Program-made: the position numbers and the translations under genes
Part shown: piece after piece, positions 1 through 11,550 of the stretch
How the letters are laid out: each line of letters begins with the position of its first letter
Numbering within the stretch: position 1 is the stretch's first letter
Notes under the pieces: generated by a model
What the model saw: only the letters and a program-made list of their open reading frames with translations
Told to the model about the DNA's origin: nothing
The model's database searches: none
DNA from: Rosa chinensis
Lineage: Eukaryota > Streptophyta > Magnoliopsida > Rosales > Rosaceae
Assembly: GCF_002994745.2 (NCBI RefSeq)
Contig: NC_037094.1
Location: 24,219,001 to 24,283,000 of the forward strand
Length of the DNA: 64,000 nucleotides
Direction: 5' to 3'

Positions 1-1844
1 GAGAAAGAGGGATCCAACGGCTATTGGTATATGAATATATGCCTAATAGGAGCTTAGAAGATCATCTTTTCAATAGGGCTTTGAACCCTCTTCCTTGGAT
101 CACTAGGTTACAAATAATGCTTGGTGCTGCTCAAGGATTGGCTTATCTACACGAGGGACTGGAAGTCCAGGTGAATATAGTTTTCATTTATTTGACCTAT
201 GTTTGACCACGTATTTCCTTTCAGTTTGTTTGGAATGTAGAACTACCATATCATGTGAACATGTGACTCATATATGTTATTTTGACCAATGGAACACCAA
301 ATCAGTGTGACCTGCTTAAGACAGTGTAGTATTAGAACCATAACTAATGATTGGAATGTAGCAACTACATATTACGTTATACATCTTTTACTTGTTTGCT
401 GCATTTATAGTGGCATCTCTCATTTTGGAACTTAAATTGTATCCGCAACTAATATAATTGCCTTCAGTTACATGCGTTGGTGGACACTGTCACTTCAGTA
501 ACTGTCCATTATCTTGATGTATTCTGTTCTCTAAAAGCTTTAGCTGTTGGGACCTGTGGTTTTGTCACATGGTAAAAGAGTTCTTGAGTTCAAAACCTTC
601 GAATGACGTTGCACTCTTCTTTCCTGTCTTGTACTAATTGAATTTGGACATAAAACTTGAAAGTAATATAAAAGAAGCATAACTAAGTTATCATTGTGTA
701 ATCATTATGTAATTTCTGCGCGTTAATAGGTACCCCCTGTTTACTTCAACACACTCGTCCACTGATCTTGTTCTTCCATTGCTGAAACTGACAGTCAATT
801 AAGGGGAAAAATTTTAATTCTCGCTACTTAAAAATGCTTTTTTTGCTTTAATTTTAATGTTATGAACTTATGATACTACATCATAGATTTGGTTCAGCTC
901 TGCTTGTGAGGTTGAAACAAAAGTCATCTTCTATTTTTGCTTCTGGCCATCAATATCCAAATGCTAAGGAGTGTATTTAAGGATGGTAGATAATGGCTTA
1001 CCTCGCATGGTAACTCTTTATTTGTTTGAAGCCAAGAATTTTTATATACTTTGTTGAACCTTTTTTGTTGCATTGTTTCAATAGGTGATATATCGAGATT
1101 TCAAATCCTCCAACGTGCTCTTGGATGAGGACTTTAAGCCGAAGCTCTCAGACTTCGGGCTTGCTAGAGAAGGGCCCAAGGGTGACCGTACTCATGTATC
1201 GACAGCTGTAAGTAGATAATAGATGACTTATTTTACTACTAGCCCAAGTTCTTTTAGAACTCGATGTCAACTTCATTTGGAGGTTGGCAGAATCTTGTTT
1301 GAATTGCAATATTGAGAGGACAATTGGTATTAGTTATTATTCGCCTTTCTGGTTCTTTGCTTCTATTTAACATTTCCCTGGTTCATATTGCATTTGCTTT
1401 TGTTATCAGGTGGTAGGGACTTATGGATATGCTGCCCCGGAGTATGTTGAAACAGGCCATCTTTCCATCCATAGTGACTTGTGGAGTTTTGGTGTGGTGC
1501 TGTATGAGATCCTCACTGGGAGGCGTGTCTTAGAAAGACATCGGCCAACGGCGGAGCAGAAGCTTCTTTATTGGGTTAGACAGTACCCTGCAGACAGTAA
1601 AAAATTCAGCATGATAATAGATCCACTTCTGAGAGACCAGTATCCTATTAATGCAGCTCGGAAAATTGCCAAGTTGGCAGATAGCTGCCTAAACAAGAAT
1701 GCAAAAGACCGGCCAACAATGAATCAGGTAGTAGAGATCTTGAAGCAAGCTATACAAGATTCAGAAAAGGGTACCAACTCTGTAAATAACAATTTTGGGG
1801 CATCTGGGTCTAAAATGGGTAGAAAGAACCCCAAGTTGAGGTGA
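1..1844 (+). CDS. RLCK-VII serine/threonine kinase (PCRK1/PBL19-like), 3' part, kinase copy 1
   Basis: The 3' three exons of a receptor-like cytoplasmic kinase enter from the left edge. Exons read 1-170 (partial, codons start at base 3), 1085-1207 and 1410-1844, joined by GT-AG introns. Visible motifs are [15 protein letters not shown] before the catalytic loop, [12 protein letters not shown] (YRD in place of HRD), DFG in [10 protein letters not shown], the activation segment [10 protein letters not shown], and the subdomain IX-XI region ending in a short Lys-rich tail (NPKLR). This matches RLCK family VII, which in Arabidopsis acts in the cytosol or at the plasma membrane to relay pattern-receptor immune signals. 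All visible exons are open and conserved. The glycine loop and catalytic Lys lie outside the window, so intactness of the whole gene is unknown. Exons 3 and 4 have the same lengths (123 and 435 bp) as those of kinase copy 2 at 24.7-28.3 kb. A plain Pto/PBS1-like kinase is the main alternative name. Confidence 0.88.
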
Positions 1845-2690
1845 TATAAGAGAGAAGCCTGTGATCAAATCAAACGAAAGCATTATTAATAGTGTCTACT
1901 GTGACTATGTTCTATTTAAATTTTTTAACAGGTTGAAATGATTGGATATGTGGAAATGGGAAGTTTTGTAAAAGTTCCAATTATGCAGACTTCAAATATT
2001 TTTAACCTCTATTTTTACACCCTTCATATTAACCGAAGTCTCTGGTCCAACATAGGATGGTTTGATCACTTCTCAGAGAGGGTGTGTACTACTTGAGGGG
2101 GTTCAAGTACAATTGGAAGGTTACTATTTCTACGTTTTGTTTTCCTGAGATTGAAGCTATGAAAGTTTGAGCAAAGAATGCAGAAAAAGGGGGAGTGAAA
2201 AGAATTACAAAAGACTCGATCACTCATTAGAAAGGGTAGTTGATTTTATAAGGCTTTGATGATTTCACCACCTCAGTGTCAAATGATCTCTTGGAGCTAC
2301 AATGTGCGCTTTCTTTTTGGCTGGTTAGTGATGTATGAAACCTTGAAGAAACTACTGTACAATATACATCCGTTTTTGGTTGCTTTTCTTAGAAAGCAAA
2401 ATTGTTATATTCTGTCACATTCACATATCCATTCTTATCTTACATTAGAAGTACGCATTCTAAACTGAAACAAGGTACAAAAGAAAAAGAAACAGAGCGA
2501 AATGCAGCTACAAACTGAAGAAGCAGAAGGCAAAGACATCTCAAATCAGAAAAACCTCCTATATCCTGGTTACTCTGGAGCAGGCTACTAATTCCTTCCT
2601 CCACAGTAGGCTGCAACTTCTAAGATCATCATACGAAGAAAAAAAGACCACACTACAAACATTTATGTAAGTACGAAACAATAAATGATG
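1845..2690. other. 3' flank of kinase copy 1
   Basis: No gene is seen. The stretch is AT-rich and is closely repeated at 28253-29094 behind kinase copy 2, so it belongs to the duplicated cassette. It probably holds the kinase 3' UTR. The short open frames in it have no protein-like character. Confidence 0.6.
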
Positions 2691-2960
2691 ATCTGCTAGT
2701 ATCATTAGATAAATCCTATCTTTAGTACCATACATGAATTTGAAATAGGCGCATCCCATGAAGACTTTAGTAGTGAAGTGTCACAGACTCCCAAAATCCT
2801 CTGAAGAATCCAAGCAATGCACTATCGTTTTAAAATCCTAGGTTTCTGATACCATCAGTTTTCTCACTTCCATTGCCACTAGAGATAACTGGATCTTGAG
2901 TAGACCCATATTTGGGGGACTTTAAGAGCTGTGGTATGCTTAATATTGAAATGTTGGATT
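2691..2960 (-). pseudogene. C-terminal remnant of an LRR receptor-like protein
   Basis: On the minus strand, broken frames spell the end of an RLP: a hydrophobic stretch with GFFRGFW, then a degenerate tail containing FKFMYGTKD, comparable to the transmembrane segment and short tail (FRFLDNAKDW) of the full RLPs in this window. Stops and frame changes break it up and no LRRs remain upstream. A matching remnant lies at 29095-29345 behind kinase copy 2, so it predates the cassette duplication. Family assignment rests on position and short motifs. Confidence 0.5.
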
Positions 2961-3365
2961 CTCATCTGGACTCAAGTTGAAATACTAAGAGACATGGATT
3001 ACTATTGTAGTGATCAAGTTAGATTGACATAAATGAAACTTCTGGAAAACAAGTTGAATAACACAAACATGATCAAGTTAGATTGGAATAGATACATTGA
3101 AATGCTCTGGAATGGGACATTATATAACTGCAGCCAATAACTTTGAAATCAATCGAGAAAGCTAGGTTTAAATTACAGCCAGAAAGATTAGGAAGCTAAA
3201 TAGAGGTCTTGTTGCATGGAATCAAAAGTTATGCCAACTCATACAACATACAATCCATTATTCATACACATATCTCAAGGGAAACAAGCATAATATTTAT
3301 TTCTTGCCGAAAGAGAAAGTAACGACATCTGAAAACCTTCAACATTATGTTGCTTAGTTTACCAT
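2961..3365. other. Spacer between RLP remnant and RLP1
   Basis: AT-rich sequence without a gene. It resembles 29346-29640 in front of the RLP2 end, including a shared stretch around 'gaaatgctctggaatgg', so it is part of the duplicated cassette and likely RLP 3' flank. Confidence 0.5.
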
Positions 3366-6300
3366 TTATCTTTGAAGTCTCCTTTGCACTTTTGCCTTGT
3401 ACACAGAAGTTTTGACATAGATCCAATCTTTTGCATTGTCCAGGAATCTGAAATAAGCATATCTCCAAGAAGTCTTAAGCAGTAAACTGCCGCAGACCAT
3501 CCAAAATCCAGTGACAAATCCCAGCACTGCACAAATAAAGAATCCAAGGTTTATGAGACCATCACTAACCTGTTCTTTGTTATCAATTTCAGTTCCTCTC
3601 GCAATTCCATCATCTTGAACTGTTCCTTCTGCTGGACAACTTTGTGTCAGCGGTGGTCCACAAAGTCCAAGATTTCCCATATATTGAGAAGCATTAAACC
3701 TGAAGTTGGGTGCCTAATGGAATTCTTCCTGACAAGTTGTTGTGTGATAAGTCCAAGACACTAAGAAAGTTTAAGCTCGCAAAACTTGTAGGAATTTTAC
3801 CAGATATCCGGTTTCTTGACAAATCAAGAGATTCCAACATCTTCATGTTACCAAAGTCTTCAGGAAGCTTTCCCGTCAATTTGTTTCTAGACAGGTTCAG
3901 AGAAATCAACTCTGTCATACTTGCTATACTTGGCGGAATTTCCCCAATCAAATAGTTGCTTGAAATGTCAATGCTTCTCAAACTTCTAATATTGGGAAAC
4001 TCAATTTCTATTCCTTTCCACACAAGGTCCACAATAAAACCACCAACTCCCGAATCATGAGCCAAAGCGGTGATGTTATTGAATCAATGTGGCAAGCCTC
4101 CTGAAATATTGTTGTGAGAGAGGTCCAAAACATGAATGGCAGCTAGACTGCACAGGGAGAAGGGTATGATTCCATTAAACTCATTTGACCGTAAGCGTAG
4201 AATCACCACTTTTGTTAGGCTTTGGCCAATCCATGTTGGTATCTTTCCCGACAGGTTATTGTTGCCAAGGTCAACCATCGATAATCTAGTACAGTTCTCC
4301 AAAGAAGGCAATTCTCCTGAAAAGTTGTTATCATGTAAACGCAATACCTGAATTCCCTGTAGATTGCTTAACGAGCTTGGTATTTTTCCAGATAATTTAT
4401 TCTTTCCCAAATTGAATAGATACAAAATTTGAAATTGCATCCAACAATTAGGAAGCTCCCCAGACAATAGGTTCTTAGAAATGTCAAGATATGCTAAATC
4501 TGGATCCTGCGTTGCACAGAAGGAAGACAAAGGTCCTGAAAACCTATTATTTGAGAGATACAGCCTTTCTAGCATAGGAGAAAATGAGGGCAATGCGCCA
4601 GAAAATAGATTAGAAGACAAGTTAACATAACTCAAGCTTGTCGATGACAGATTCGGTAGTTTCCCATGGATTTGGTTCATAGAGAGATCTAACCACACTA
4701 AGCCAGAAAATTGATCCCAAAACTTATTAGGTAATGATCCTGATAGTCCAGCATTAGAGAGATAAAGAGCAGTAAGATTTGTCTGCGTTAGAATCCACTT
4801 GGGAAAAGCTGGGCCCACCTTGCAAGAGGACATCTCTAACCAATCAAGTTGAAATGGTGGATTCCAATCAGAGCTCAGGTTGATAGAGAAACGGTTATTA
4901 GAAACGGCCAGAGATTGTAAACGAGAGAGGTTCAAAAAGTGGGCTTCTGTTATGACACCACTCAAAGAATTCCCGGAGAGAAATAATGTTTCAAGGCTAG
5001 AGAGTTGCCCGACACTCTCGGGTACAGACCGAGATATAACACTCGTAACTTTGAAAAACGTGACAAATCTGGCAGCGACCCCCAAAACAGGTTATCTCTC
5101 AAGTTCAAGGTCTCAAGCGTGTTCTCAGCAATAGACAAGGTTTTAACAGAGTCCCCAATGTTTTCAGACAATTGGTTTGCCCGTAAGGTCAACGACTCTA
5201 AGCTGCATAAGTTTTGAAAGCCTTTTGATATCCCACCTTCAAGTTGATTATGTGACAGATCTAGTGTTACTAGAGAAAGCATCCTTGTGAAGACATCTGG
5301 GATGGGACCTTCAAGATTGTTGGAAGTGAGATGAATTATATGGACAAAGTTGCTGTTGACATTGGCTATCCAATAAAATATTGAAGAATTCAGAGAGTTA
5401 TAAGAGAGGTCAAGGAGTTGAAGAGAGGTGGAAGAATTAATAAAGGCAAGTGATCTTGGATTGACATCAGGAATGTTACAGTCGGATAACTCGAGCTCTG
5501 TCAGTAAAGTGAGCTTGCTCAAAGATTCTGGCCAATTCACAGCCTCAGACAAATTCAGCCATGACATGTTCAGGTATCTCAAGGAAGAAAGATGAGATAA
5601 CCACTCAAGATTTTCTGAACTAACAACTTGGTTACCGTAAAGATCAAGAGTGTGCAAATTAGAGAGGTTTCCAAGTTGGGGAGGAACAGGTCCACTGATA
5701 TTAGCATCTGCAAGTTCGAGCTCTTTCAATTGACTTAGAAAGCCAATGAATTTGGGAATCATCATTCCTTCAAAATCATTGAAGGAAAGATCAAGAGTGT
5801 GCAAATTAGAGAGGTTTCCAAGTTGAGGAGGAACAGGTCCACTGAAATTAGCAGATGCAAGTTTGAGTTCTTTCAATTGACTCAGAGAGCCAATGAATTT
5901 GGGAATCATCATTCCTTCAAAATCATTGAAGGAAAGATCAAGAGTGTGCAAATTAGAGAGGTTTCCAAGTTGGGGAGGAACAGGTCCACTGAAATTAGCA
6001 TCTGCAAGTTCGAGCTCTTTCAATTGACTCATAGAGCCAATGAATTTGGGAATCATCATTCCTTCAAAATCATTGGAGGAAAGATCAAGAGTGTGCAAAT
6101 TAGAGAGGTTTCCAAGTTGAGGAGGAACAGGTCCATTGGAATTAGCATATACAAGTTTGAGTTCTTTCAATTGACTCAAAGAGCCAATGAACTTGGGAAT
6201 CAGAATTTCTCCAAAATCAATAAAACTGAGGTCCAAGTAATTTAGATATCGCAATTCAAGTAGGGAAGGACTAATTTCACCTCTCAATTCAGTGGAATCG

Positions 6301-6596
6301 AGATTAGCATCATAACTATAAGAGAGATCTAGAGTGATAACATGACCTGTTTGGTTGTTGCATGCTATTCCTCTCCACTTGCAGCAATCTTTCTCACTTT
6401 TCCAAGAGGCAAGAGCATTGGAGTCATCCACAAGGCCTTGTTTGAACTGGAGAAGAGCATGCCTTTCACTCTCCAAGCACATGATGTTGTTGGAGCTTCC
6501 AACACTAGAACAACAAACAGCAGAGGCAATGGCCAGGCACACAAGCCCAACCACAACAGAATGCATAGACCTACCACTCATTATACTGAAAAACAT
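3366..6596 (-). pseudogene. LRR receptor-like protein RLP1 (EIX2/Cf type), broken by two frameshifts and one stop
   Basis: Reading from an ATG at 6596 (MFFSIMSGRS), the product starts with a signal peptide and an N-terminal cap (CLESERHALLQFK, then DCCKWRGIACNNQTGH). Many 24-residue LRRs of the GxIP type follow, then a membrane helix (GFVTGFWMVCGSLLL) and a short basic tail; there is no kinase domain. RLPs of this class sit in the plasma membrane and act with SOBIR1-type adaptors to sense microbes. Compared with RLP2, a 19-nt deletion near 5030 shifts the frame, TGC has become TGA (Cys to stop) at about 4084-4086, and a 2-nt deletion near 3699 shifts it again just before the MGNLGLCGPP segment. 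The last frame closes at 3366. The N-terminal LRRs carry a fourfold internal repeat. An upstream in-frame extension to 6821 is open but lies in the promoter region conserved between copies, so 6596 is preferred. Confidence 0.88.
5644..6231 (-). repeat. Four tandem 147-bp units encoding paired LRRs in RLP1
   Basis: The landmark 'tcaagagtgt' recurs at 5644, 5791, 5938 and 6085, an exact 147-bp period. Each unit encodes 49 residues, that is two LRRs, with IPKFIG...SQLKEL followed by GPVPPQLGNLSNLHTLDLS. RLP2 and RLP3 have this unit once, so it was amplified in RLP1. The units differ at a few positions, for example in ANISGP, ANFSGP and ANSNGP. Confidence 0.93.
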
Positions 6597-6850
6597 GATT
6601 ATGAAGATGATATGCAACAAAACCAAAGTGAAGTAATATATAGTTGAAGCAAAAGGATTTTGGAAACTACCCATGTATAATCGTGGAAACAACAATGGAG
6701 TTGCTTCATTGACTGACTTGATCGGCATAACTTGGAAATTGGTTTTTTCTTTATTGATTTTCTTTAGTCTCAGTCTCAGTCTCAGAATATGACAGAATAT
6801 GTTGTAGTTTTGTACAATCATTCTATGCTGGGCCCTTAAGTCTAGCCCAA
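6597..6850 (-). promoter_or_regulatory. Promoter and 5' leader of RLP1
   Basis: This stretch is conserved upstream of RLP2 (32451-32640) and, in part, RLP3 (49988-50158). On the minus strand a TATA-like 'tatatatta' lies at about 6635-6643, roughly 40 bp before the ATG, and TATA motifs lie at the matching place in the other two copies. The function is inferred from position and conservation only. Confidence 0.5.
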
Positions 6851-6869
6851 TGCTCTCTTCTCTTGTAAA

Positions 6870-7107
6870 ATTGAGAAAACTCCTCCTCCTCTCTTTTCTG
6901 CTGTTTCCGGCTGGTACTTACTTTCTTTCTCTCACTTCCCGGAATTCCATTCTTTTCAAATTTCAACATGTTTCAATTTTGTGAATCAGGTACGGCTTCA
7001 TGTTTGGAAGAGAATCTGCTCGCAAAGAGCTTGGAAGCTTAATCGAAGACCTTCGCCGCCAGAATCCCAATTCCGATCCTCATTGGGTACTTCCATTCTC
7101 TCACTGA
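6870..7107 (+). pseudogene. Small membrane-protein gene, copy A: end of exon 1 plus exon 2
   Basis: The end of a first exon (to 6913, ...AVSGW, donor 'gtactt') is followed by an intron and an exon from 6990 (after 'gaatcag') reading YGFMFGRESARKELG, then SLIEDLRRQNPNSDPH. It stops at 7105-7107. Copy C at 32750-32814 shows what exon 1 should look like: ATG, then a hydrophobic stretch LVQTVAVATVF. Joined, the parent gene would encode only about 55-60 residues with one N-terminal membrane helix and a charged tail. Copy A lacks the ATG end of exon 1, so it is a fragment. The family was not recognised. Confidence 0.45.
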
Positions 7108-8400
7108 CTTCATTGGGACCTTCGTCGGCTTCATAGTTATTTGTTTACTAAAGAATTCTAATTGGGTGTGCTTAGTTGCAACTGAATGTAAAATTGATTC
7201 AAAACTAAAAGGGTTTCGCTGTTAATGCCAAAAGCAGAGGACTTGGGTAAAAATAACATTGGGTAAAAACCCAATGTTGTAACTCTAGGACTTGGGTAAA
7301 AATAACATTGGGTAAAAGGACATGCTTCTTCTTTTTCCCTCATTGTTGAAGTTTTGATGTCACATTACAGGCTCAACATGAATTGGAATCATATTATTCT
7401 TACAGCTGATAAGGATAGAGTTTGAATTTTTTATTTATTTGTTATTTTTTCTTTTTAAATGCAATTCTTTGAATCATTTTTCGGTAGAATGATGTGGTGT
7501 GTGAACCTAGACAGTAGATGCTCTACTATCCCTCCATTTGGGTGCATTTTAATTAGTCTTTTACTGCTTTTATATATTTGGCACTCTTCTCCGCGTACTT
7601 GACTTTAAAAATAGCTGCATGAAATGTCATTCAGAATGTGAATTCTTCTTTAAGTTTGAATTTTGATTCATGTATCAAGTAGGGATCCCTGTTTGGGTGC
7701 AGGTTCATGGCATCAGGTGGGCAATGTGGAAATCCCTTCATTTGTTAAGGCTTGAGGAAACACTGTCTTAAGGCCTTACTGGAAAACTCCTTTGGCCATC
7801 TTCGGCTGTTTTCAGGTCATCTTACCTATCCTTGACAGCAGAATGTGCGTTCCTGAGGAGTTTTGGATATTAACTTTAAAACCTTTGTATGCTGACTTGC
7901 ATTGAAGATTATAGCTTTCTGCTTTGACATAGTTGTTATTCATAGTTGCTGTGAATGAATTAGATAATGTAGTTGGTGTTGATCATACTCTTTGGTGTTT
8001 CAAATTAATGAAGCGCATTCTGTGAATTAATGTTTCAATATTACTTGCTGTGGATCATAGAGGCTTTGCCCTGCCGATCATGATGATGAAATAATGAATA
8101 TATCTGAGACTTTCCATGCAACGTTCTCTTTATTTTTCTGAAAGGCTAACGTTATGTTTCTGCTCTGACCTACTCTCTTGTACAGAAATATGCAAACCTA
8201 GTGGCTAAGTGCTTGATGATTTGTATCTGCCTATGGCCTTTTGGCATGTACTTTGGTTGTTTTATCAGTAGTTGTGAACTAATATGCTAAAACACTGTGA
8301 AAGGTATCAGTTAGTGAAATCAAGCTACATCTATTTATGCCTGTAGCCCTTTTTCTTAGGGTAAAAATGGTAATAATGGAGGTAAATCTCTATATATGCA
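7108..8400. other. Block shared with 12754-14290, no gene resolved
   Basis: Much of this block repeats at 12754-14290 (for example around 7690-7850 and 13600-13800). The second copy shows an open stretch from about 13640 reading GIRWAVWKSLHLLKLEK. Here the same stretch is broken by a stop. It may be an exon or UTR of the small membrane-protein locus or of an unrelated gene. No product was recognised. Confidence 0.4.
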
Positions 8401-8405
8401 AATGA

Positions 8406-8639
8406 CTAGCCATTTGAGCTAAAGAATGGGATAGCCTCGTTACCTGATCTCCTAATATGACGTAAAGAGGCTGAAGAAGCCTGCTCTAACCTATATTTAA
8501 GATCCTCCATTAAGAACCCGAGAGGTAGAAAATCCAAAGATAAACTCGACACTGCTTGGACTAATTCAACACAATCTGTTTTGACATGTTTAGCCTCAGA
8601 TATTTTGTATAAATAATGATACATTTTTGTTTCCTTCAA
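8406..8639 (-). pseudogene. Possible RNase H-domain scrap of a non-LTR retrotransposon
   Basis: A short minus-strand frame contains DCVELVQAVSSLSLDF and later LRHIRRSGNEA. This is the look of the C-terminal half of the RNase H-like domain found in plant LINE-type elements and their domesticated relatives, where a xxHIRRxGNxAA motif is usual. There is no reverse transcriptase next to it. The length (77 codons) and the isolated context make it a remnant at best. Confidence 0.4.
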
Positions 8640-8702
8640 TTTGTGTTTTAATGTTTGTCATGGTGGTTACAGATTGGGTGTGGTTTGTTGGGTTTGATGT
8701 GT

Positions 8703-11550
8703 GCTCCTTAACTGCAGTATTAGACCGTGCCTCGAAATCTCTACCTTCACCAAGAAGCATACCAGAATTGTACAAAAAGAAGGAGCAGAATTTGAAGGTT
8801 TTCTCATTCCAAGAGCTCAGGGATTCAACCAATGGCTTCAGCAGGTTGCAATAGCTTGGTGAAGGAGGCTTTGGGTGACAAGGCCCGCCCCGGATTCCAC
8901 TCTGAAATCCGAAGTGGCCCTGCGGGACCCACTTTTAAAGAAGGTTTACCAAAAATTTCGGCACAACCTCCATTAAAAATGGACAACCCAAAAACCTGTG
9001 GAAAACAAATTTCACTTCCAAAAAAAATTTCAACCACATACTCCTGGAGCCACCTTGCTCCCATAAATCAACCAACTCAAACTCAAAGATAATAATAGTA
9101 TATCAAATACTTCAAGTCTAAGAAACTCCAAGATTTAAGATACCACAATTCACCAAAGTTAGGTCGTAGACCTCAAATATAATTAATTACAAATCTGGGT
9201 CACAAATCCCGTAGTAATCAGAGCAATTCTAGGAATATAAAATAACATAGAGTACAGTAGGTTAAACAGGTAACCTACGGAATGTGATGGCGGAAGCGGA
9301 TGCGGTCACTATGGCTCACTCCTGAAAGCCAAGCAGCAATTCTGTAAACTGGGCATTTAAAACCGAAGGGCCTAGGGGAAAAGTAATTTAAAACACGTTA
9401 GCGTGAGTAGACAAAAATAAACAATTTTAAACAAAAGCAATTTTATACTTTCCCCATTTATTTCTCTATAAACTCCCGATGCATGCAATGTTTAAGGAAA
9501 ACAAAACAAGAGAAGTTCTGTACAAGAAAAACCGACTAGCCCCGCTAGTCACACACTAAATGAAAAGATTGAAACTCCGGTACTCAAGAAAATAAGACCA
9601 GCCCCGCTAGTTAAACGGAAATCGAACTAGCCCCGCTAGTAAAAAAATAGTAAAGTGAGTAGGGGAAGACGATAGCCATACAAGTGAGCCTCCCAGGCTC
9701 GGGTGATAGCCTCTCAGGCTAAAGTACTCCCATTACTCCTGTAATATACCCTTACGCCACTAAGTGTAGCGATAGGATACTGGGCTTCAGAATTACTGTC
9801 ACAGAGACAGTAACCAGCGCCACAAAGACGGAGGGCTTCGGTGATCCCATCACCTCGCCACAAAGGCGGAAGATCAAAGCTAGCAATGATAAGTCACCCA
9901 AAGTATGGCAAAAGAAAATCCGAAAACCACAGTAAAATCGTAAATACATAAGGCTTCCCCAACTCTCGCAAAGAATTCCCATGACGTGTCCCACACGCCA
10001 AGATAAACTCAAATTCAAAAATAAATAAGAGAAAATAAGCATATTCCAATGACGTGATCCCGCACGCCATAAAATCTTCAAAAAATCAAATATCCAAAAC
10101 CATTTCCGAAAATAACCATATGCTCGAGAAAGTAATACGATAAACAAATTATCATCTCGGAAACAAATAAATAAATGCATGCATCATTCTTTGAAAATAA
10201 AAGTCCACTCACAGTATATGGTCAATCCTGACGTCGCTTGGTATTTTCCTCGTACGAAGACTCCTCTCGTCCTGTACGGATAGCACTCGTAAAAATATAT
10301 TTACAGGACAAAAATTAACTTTACGATAATTAGAAATTGAAATTCAGAACGTCCCCCTTCAAAATCCAACTCCTTAATTCACATCGAATCCATCCGTAAT
10401 TCTCCAATAATATTCATTCATCGATATATAAATTCTAAAGTGAATTCGAAAGAAATTCGGCAATCGAATTCACGTAAATCAACAATCAACAATCAACAAT
10501 TCATGCTCAATTCGTAATTTCTCCAATTTCCACCAAACTTAATGTATAAAATTCTACAATCATTAAAGGATTTATGGAGCCAAAACAGTATATAAAACGC
10601 AGCACCACGCGCCACCCACAATGGCCGCACGTGGGGCCCACGCGCCACCGGCAACCACCACCAATGGCCACCAAATTTTGGCAGCACCACCTACTCAACA
10701 GACCCAACCTCTTACTCAACTACAACAAGTTCCAATTTTACCTGGAAGAGCTCCAATCTAAAAGGTGAAAAATTTCCAGAAAATTCAAGAACCCTAGGAT
10801 CGGGTTTTGATCGATTCGACCTCCACACTGCAAATCGTGGCTCAAGGATAGGGGCGAAATGATCCTTGGCAAAAACCGAACCTTCGACGCCAGTTTGGTG
10901 GCTGGAGACAGCCGGAATCGCTGGAAATCGACAAAACTCCCAAACTGCTACAGTGAACTTCACGGCTCAATTCCGAGCTCCACTGGCCGAGCCACCGCAA
11001 AACACACCACAGGCGTGACAAGGAGGAGGAGACGAGCTTGCCAGTGTCCGGATTCCTTCGTGGGTCGGCCGGAAAAGGGAGAAATCAGAGGAAGAAGAAA
11101 TCAGTGAAAATGAGGAAGAGGTCGGGGGAGAGGAGAGAGAGAGTTACCGTGGGTTTCCGAAAATGGAAACCTACAATGGTAATTTTCCATATATATTTTT
11201 ATTATCATAAACAGTAACTTCCACATTTTAAGCTATAACTTTCACGTACGAACTCCGATTTAAGTATACCATATGTCCACGGACTCGGTTTAACGTCCCC
11301 TACAACTTACATGAAGGAAATTTTCTCAAATTGTTAACCCATAAACAGTCAACTTCAAGCAACTCCTTAATTGATAAAAACTGAAATCAAAAACGGTAAA
11401 ACGTATAATAATTCCTTTAGACTCAGAAAAAAATAATTGGATACGGGGTGTAACATTGGGAGTGTGTATAAACGAATAATCAAGCCCAAAAATGGCAAGG
11501 GTATTCCAATTTGGGTTGCCATAAAGAAGTTGAATCCACATAGCGTACAG
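8703..11550 (+). pseudogene. Kinase exon 1 (RLCK-VII), split by a solo LTR, kinase copy 1'
   Basis: From about 8703 the sequence matches exon 1 of kinase copy 2. It reads [12 protein letters not shown], then [21 protein letters not shown], but a TAG replaces the codon after the following Leu-Gln (near 8852), just before the glycine loop. After GEGGFG the exon is interrupted at 8875 by a 2.58-kb solo LTR. It resumes at 11456 with the rest of the loop (GSVYK), the catalytic-Lys segment (VAIKKLN) and the splice donor at 11550/11551. Intron 1 follows, but exons 2-4 do not, because the sequence changes into the small membrane-protein fragment near 12640. It is dead, and carries both a stop and an insertion. 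Confidence 0.88.
8876..11455 (+). mobile_element. Solo LTR, Tekay/Del-type Ty3-gypsy, in a kinase exon
   Basis: A 2580-bp insertion starts TGACAAGGCCCGCCCCGG and ends GGGGTGTAACA, and is flanked by the perfect 5-bp duplication TTGGG (8871-8875 and 11456-11460). The length and the start and end words fit the long LTRs of plant Tekay/Del chromoviruses. No primer site, gag or pol lies inside. Removing it and one TTGGG restores the kinase exon seen intact in copy 2. A solo LTR arises by recombination between the two LTRs of a full element. Open frames inside it (for example near 10574-10768) are not genes. Confidence 0.9.

Noticed and set aside
5799..6245. A repetitive 148-codon plus-strand frame
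   Set aside because: It is the antisense shadow of the fourfold LRR repeat in RLP1.
4962..6821. A longer RLP1 start upstream of 6596
   Set aside because: The extra codons fall in the TATA-bearing upstream region conserved between RLP copies. A signal peptide follows the Met at 6596 directly.
10493..11107. Several overlapping open frames on both strands
   Set aside because: They lie inside the Tekay-like solo LTR, have no family motif, and lack start or splice support.
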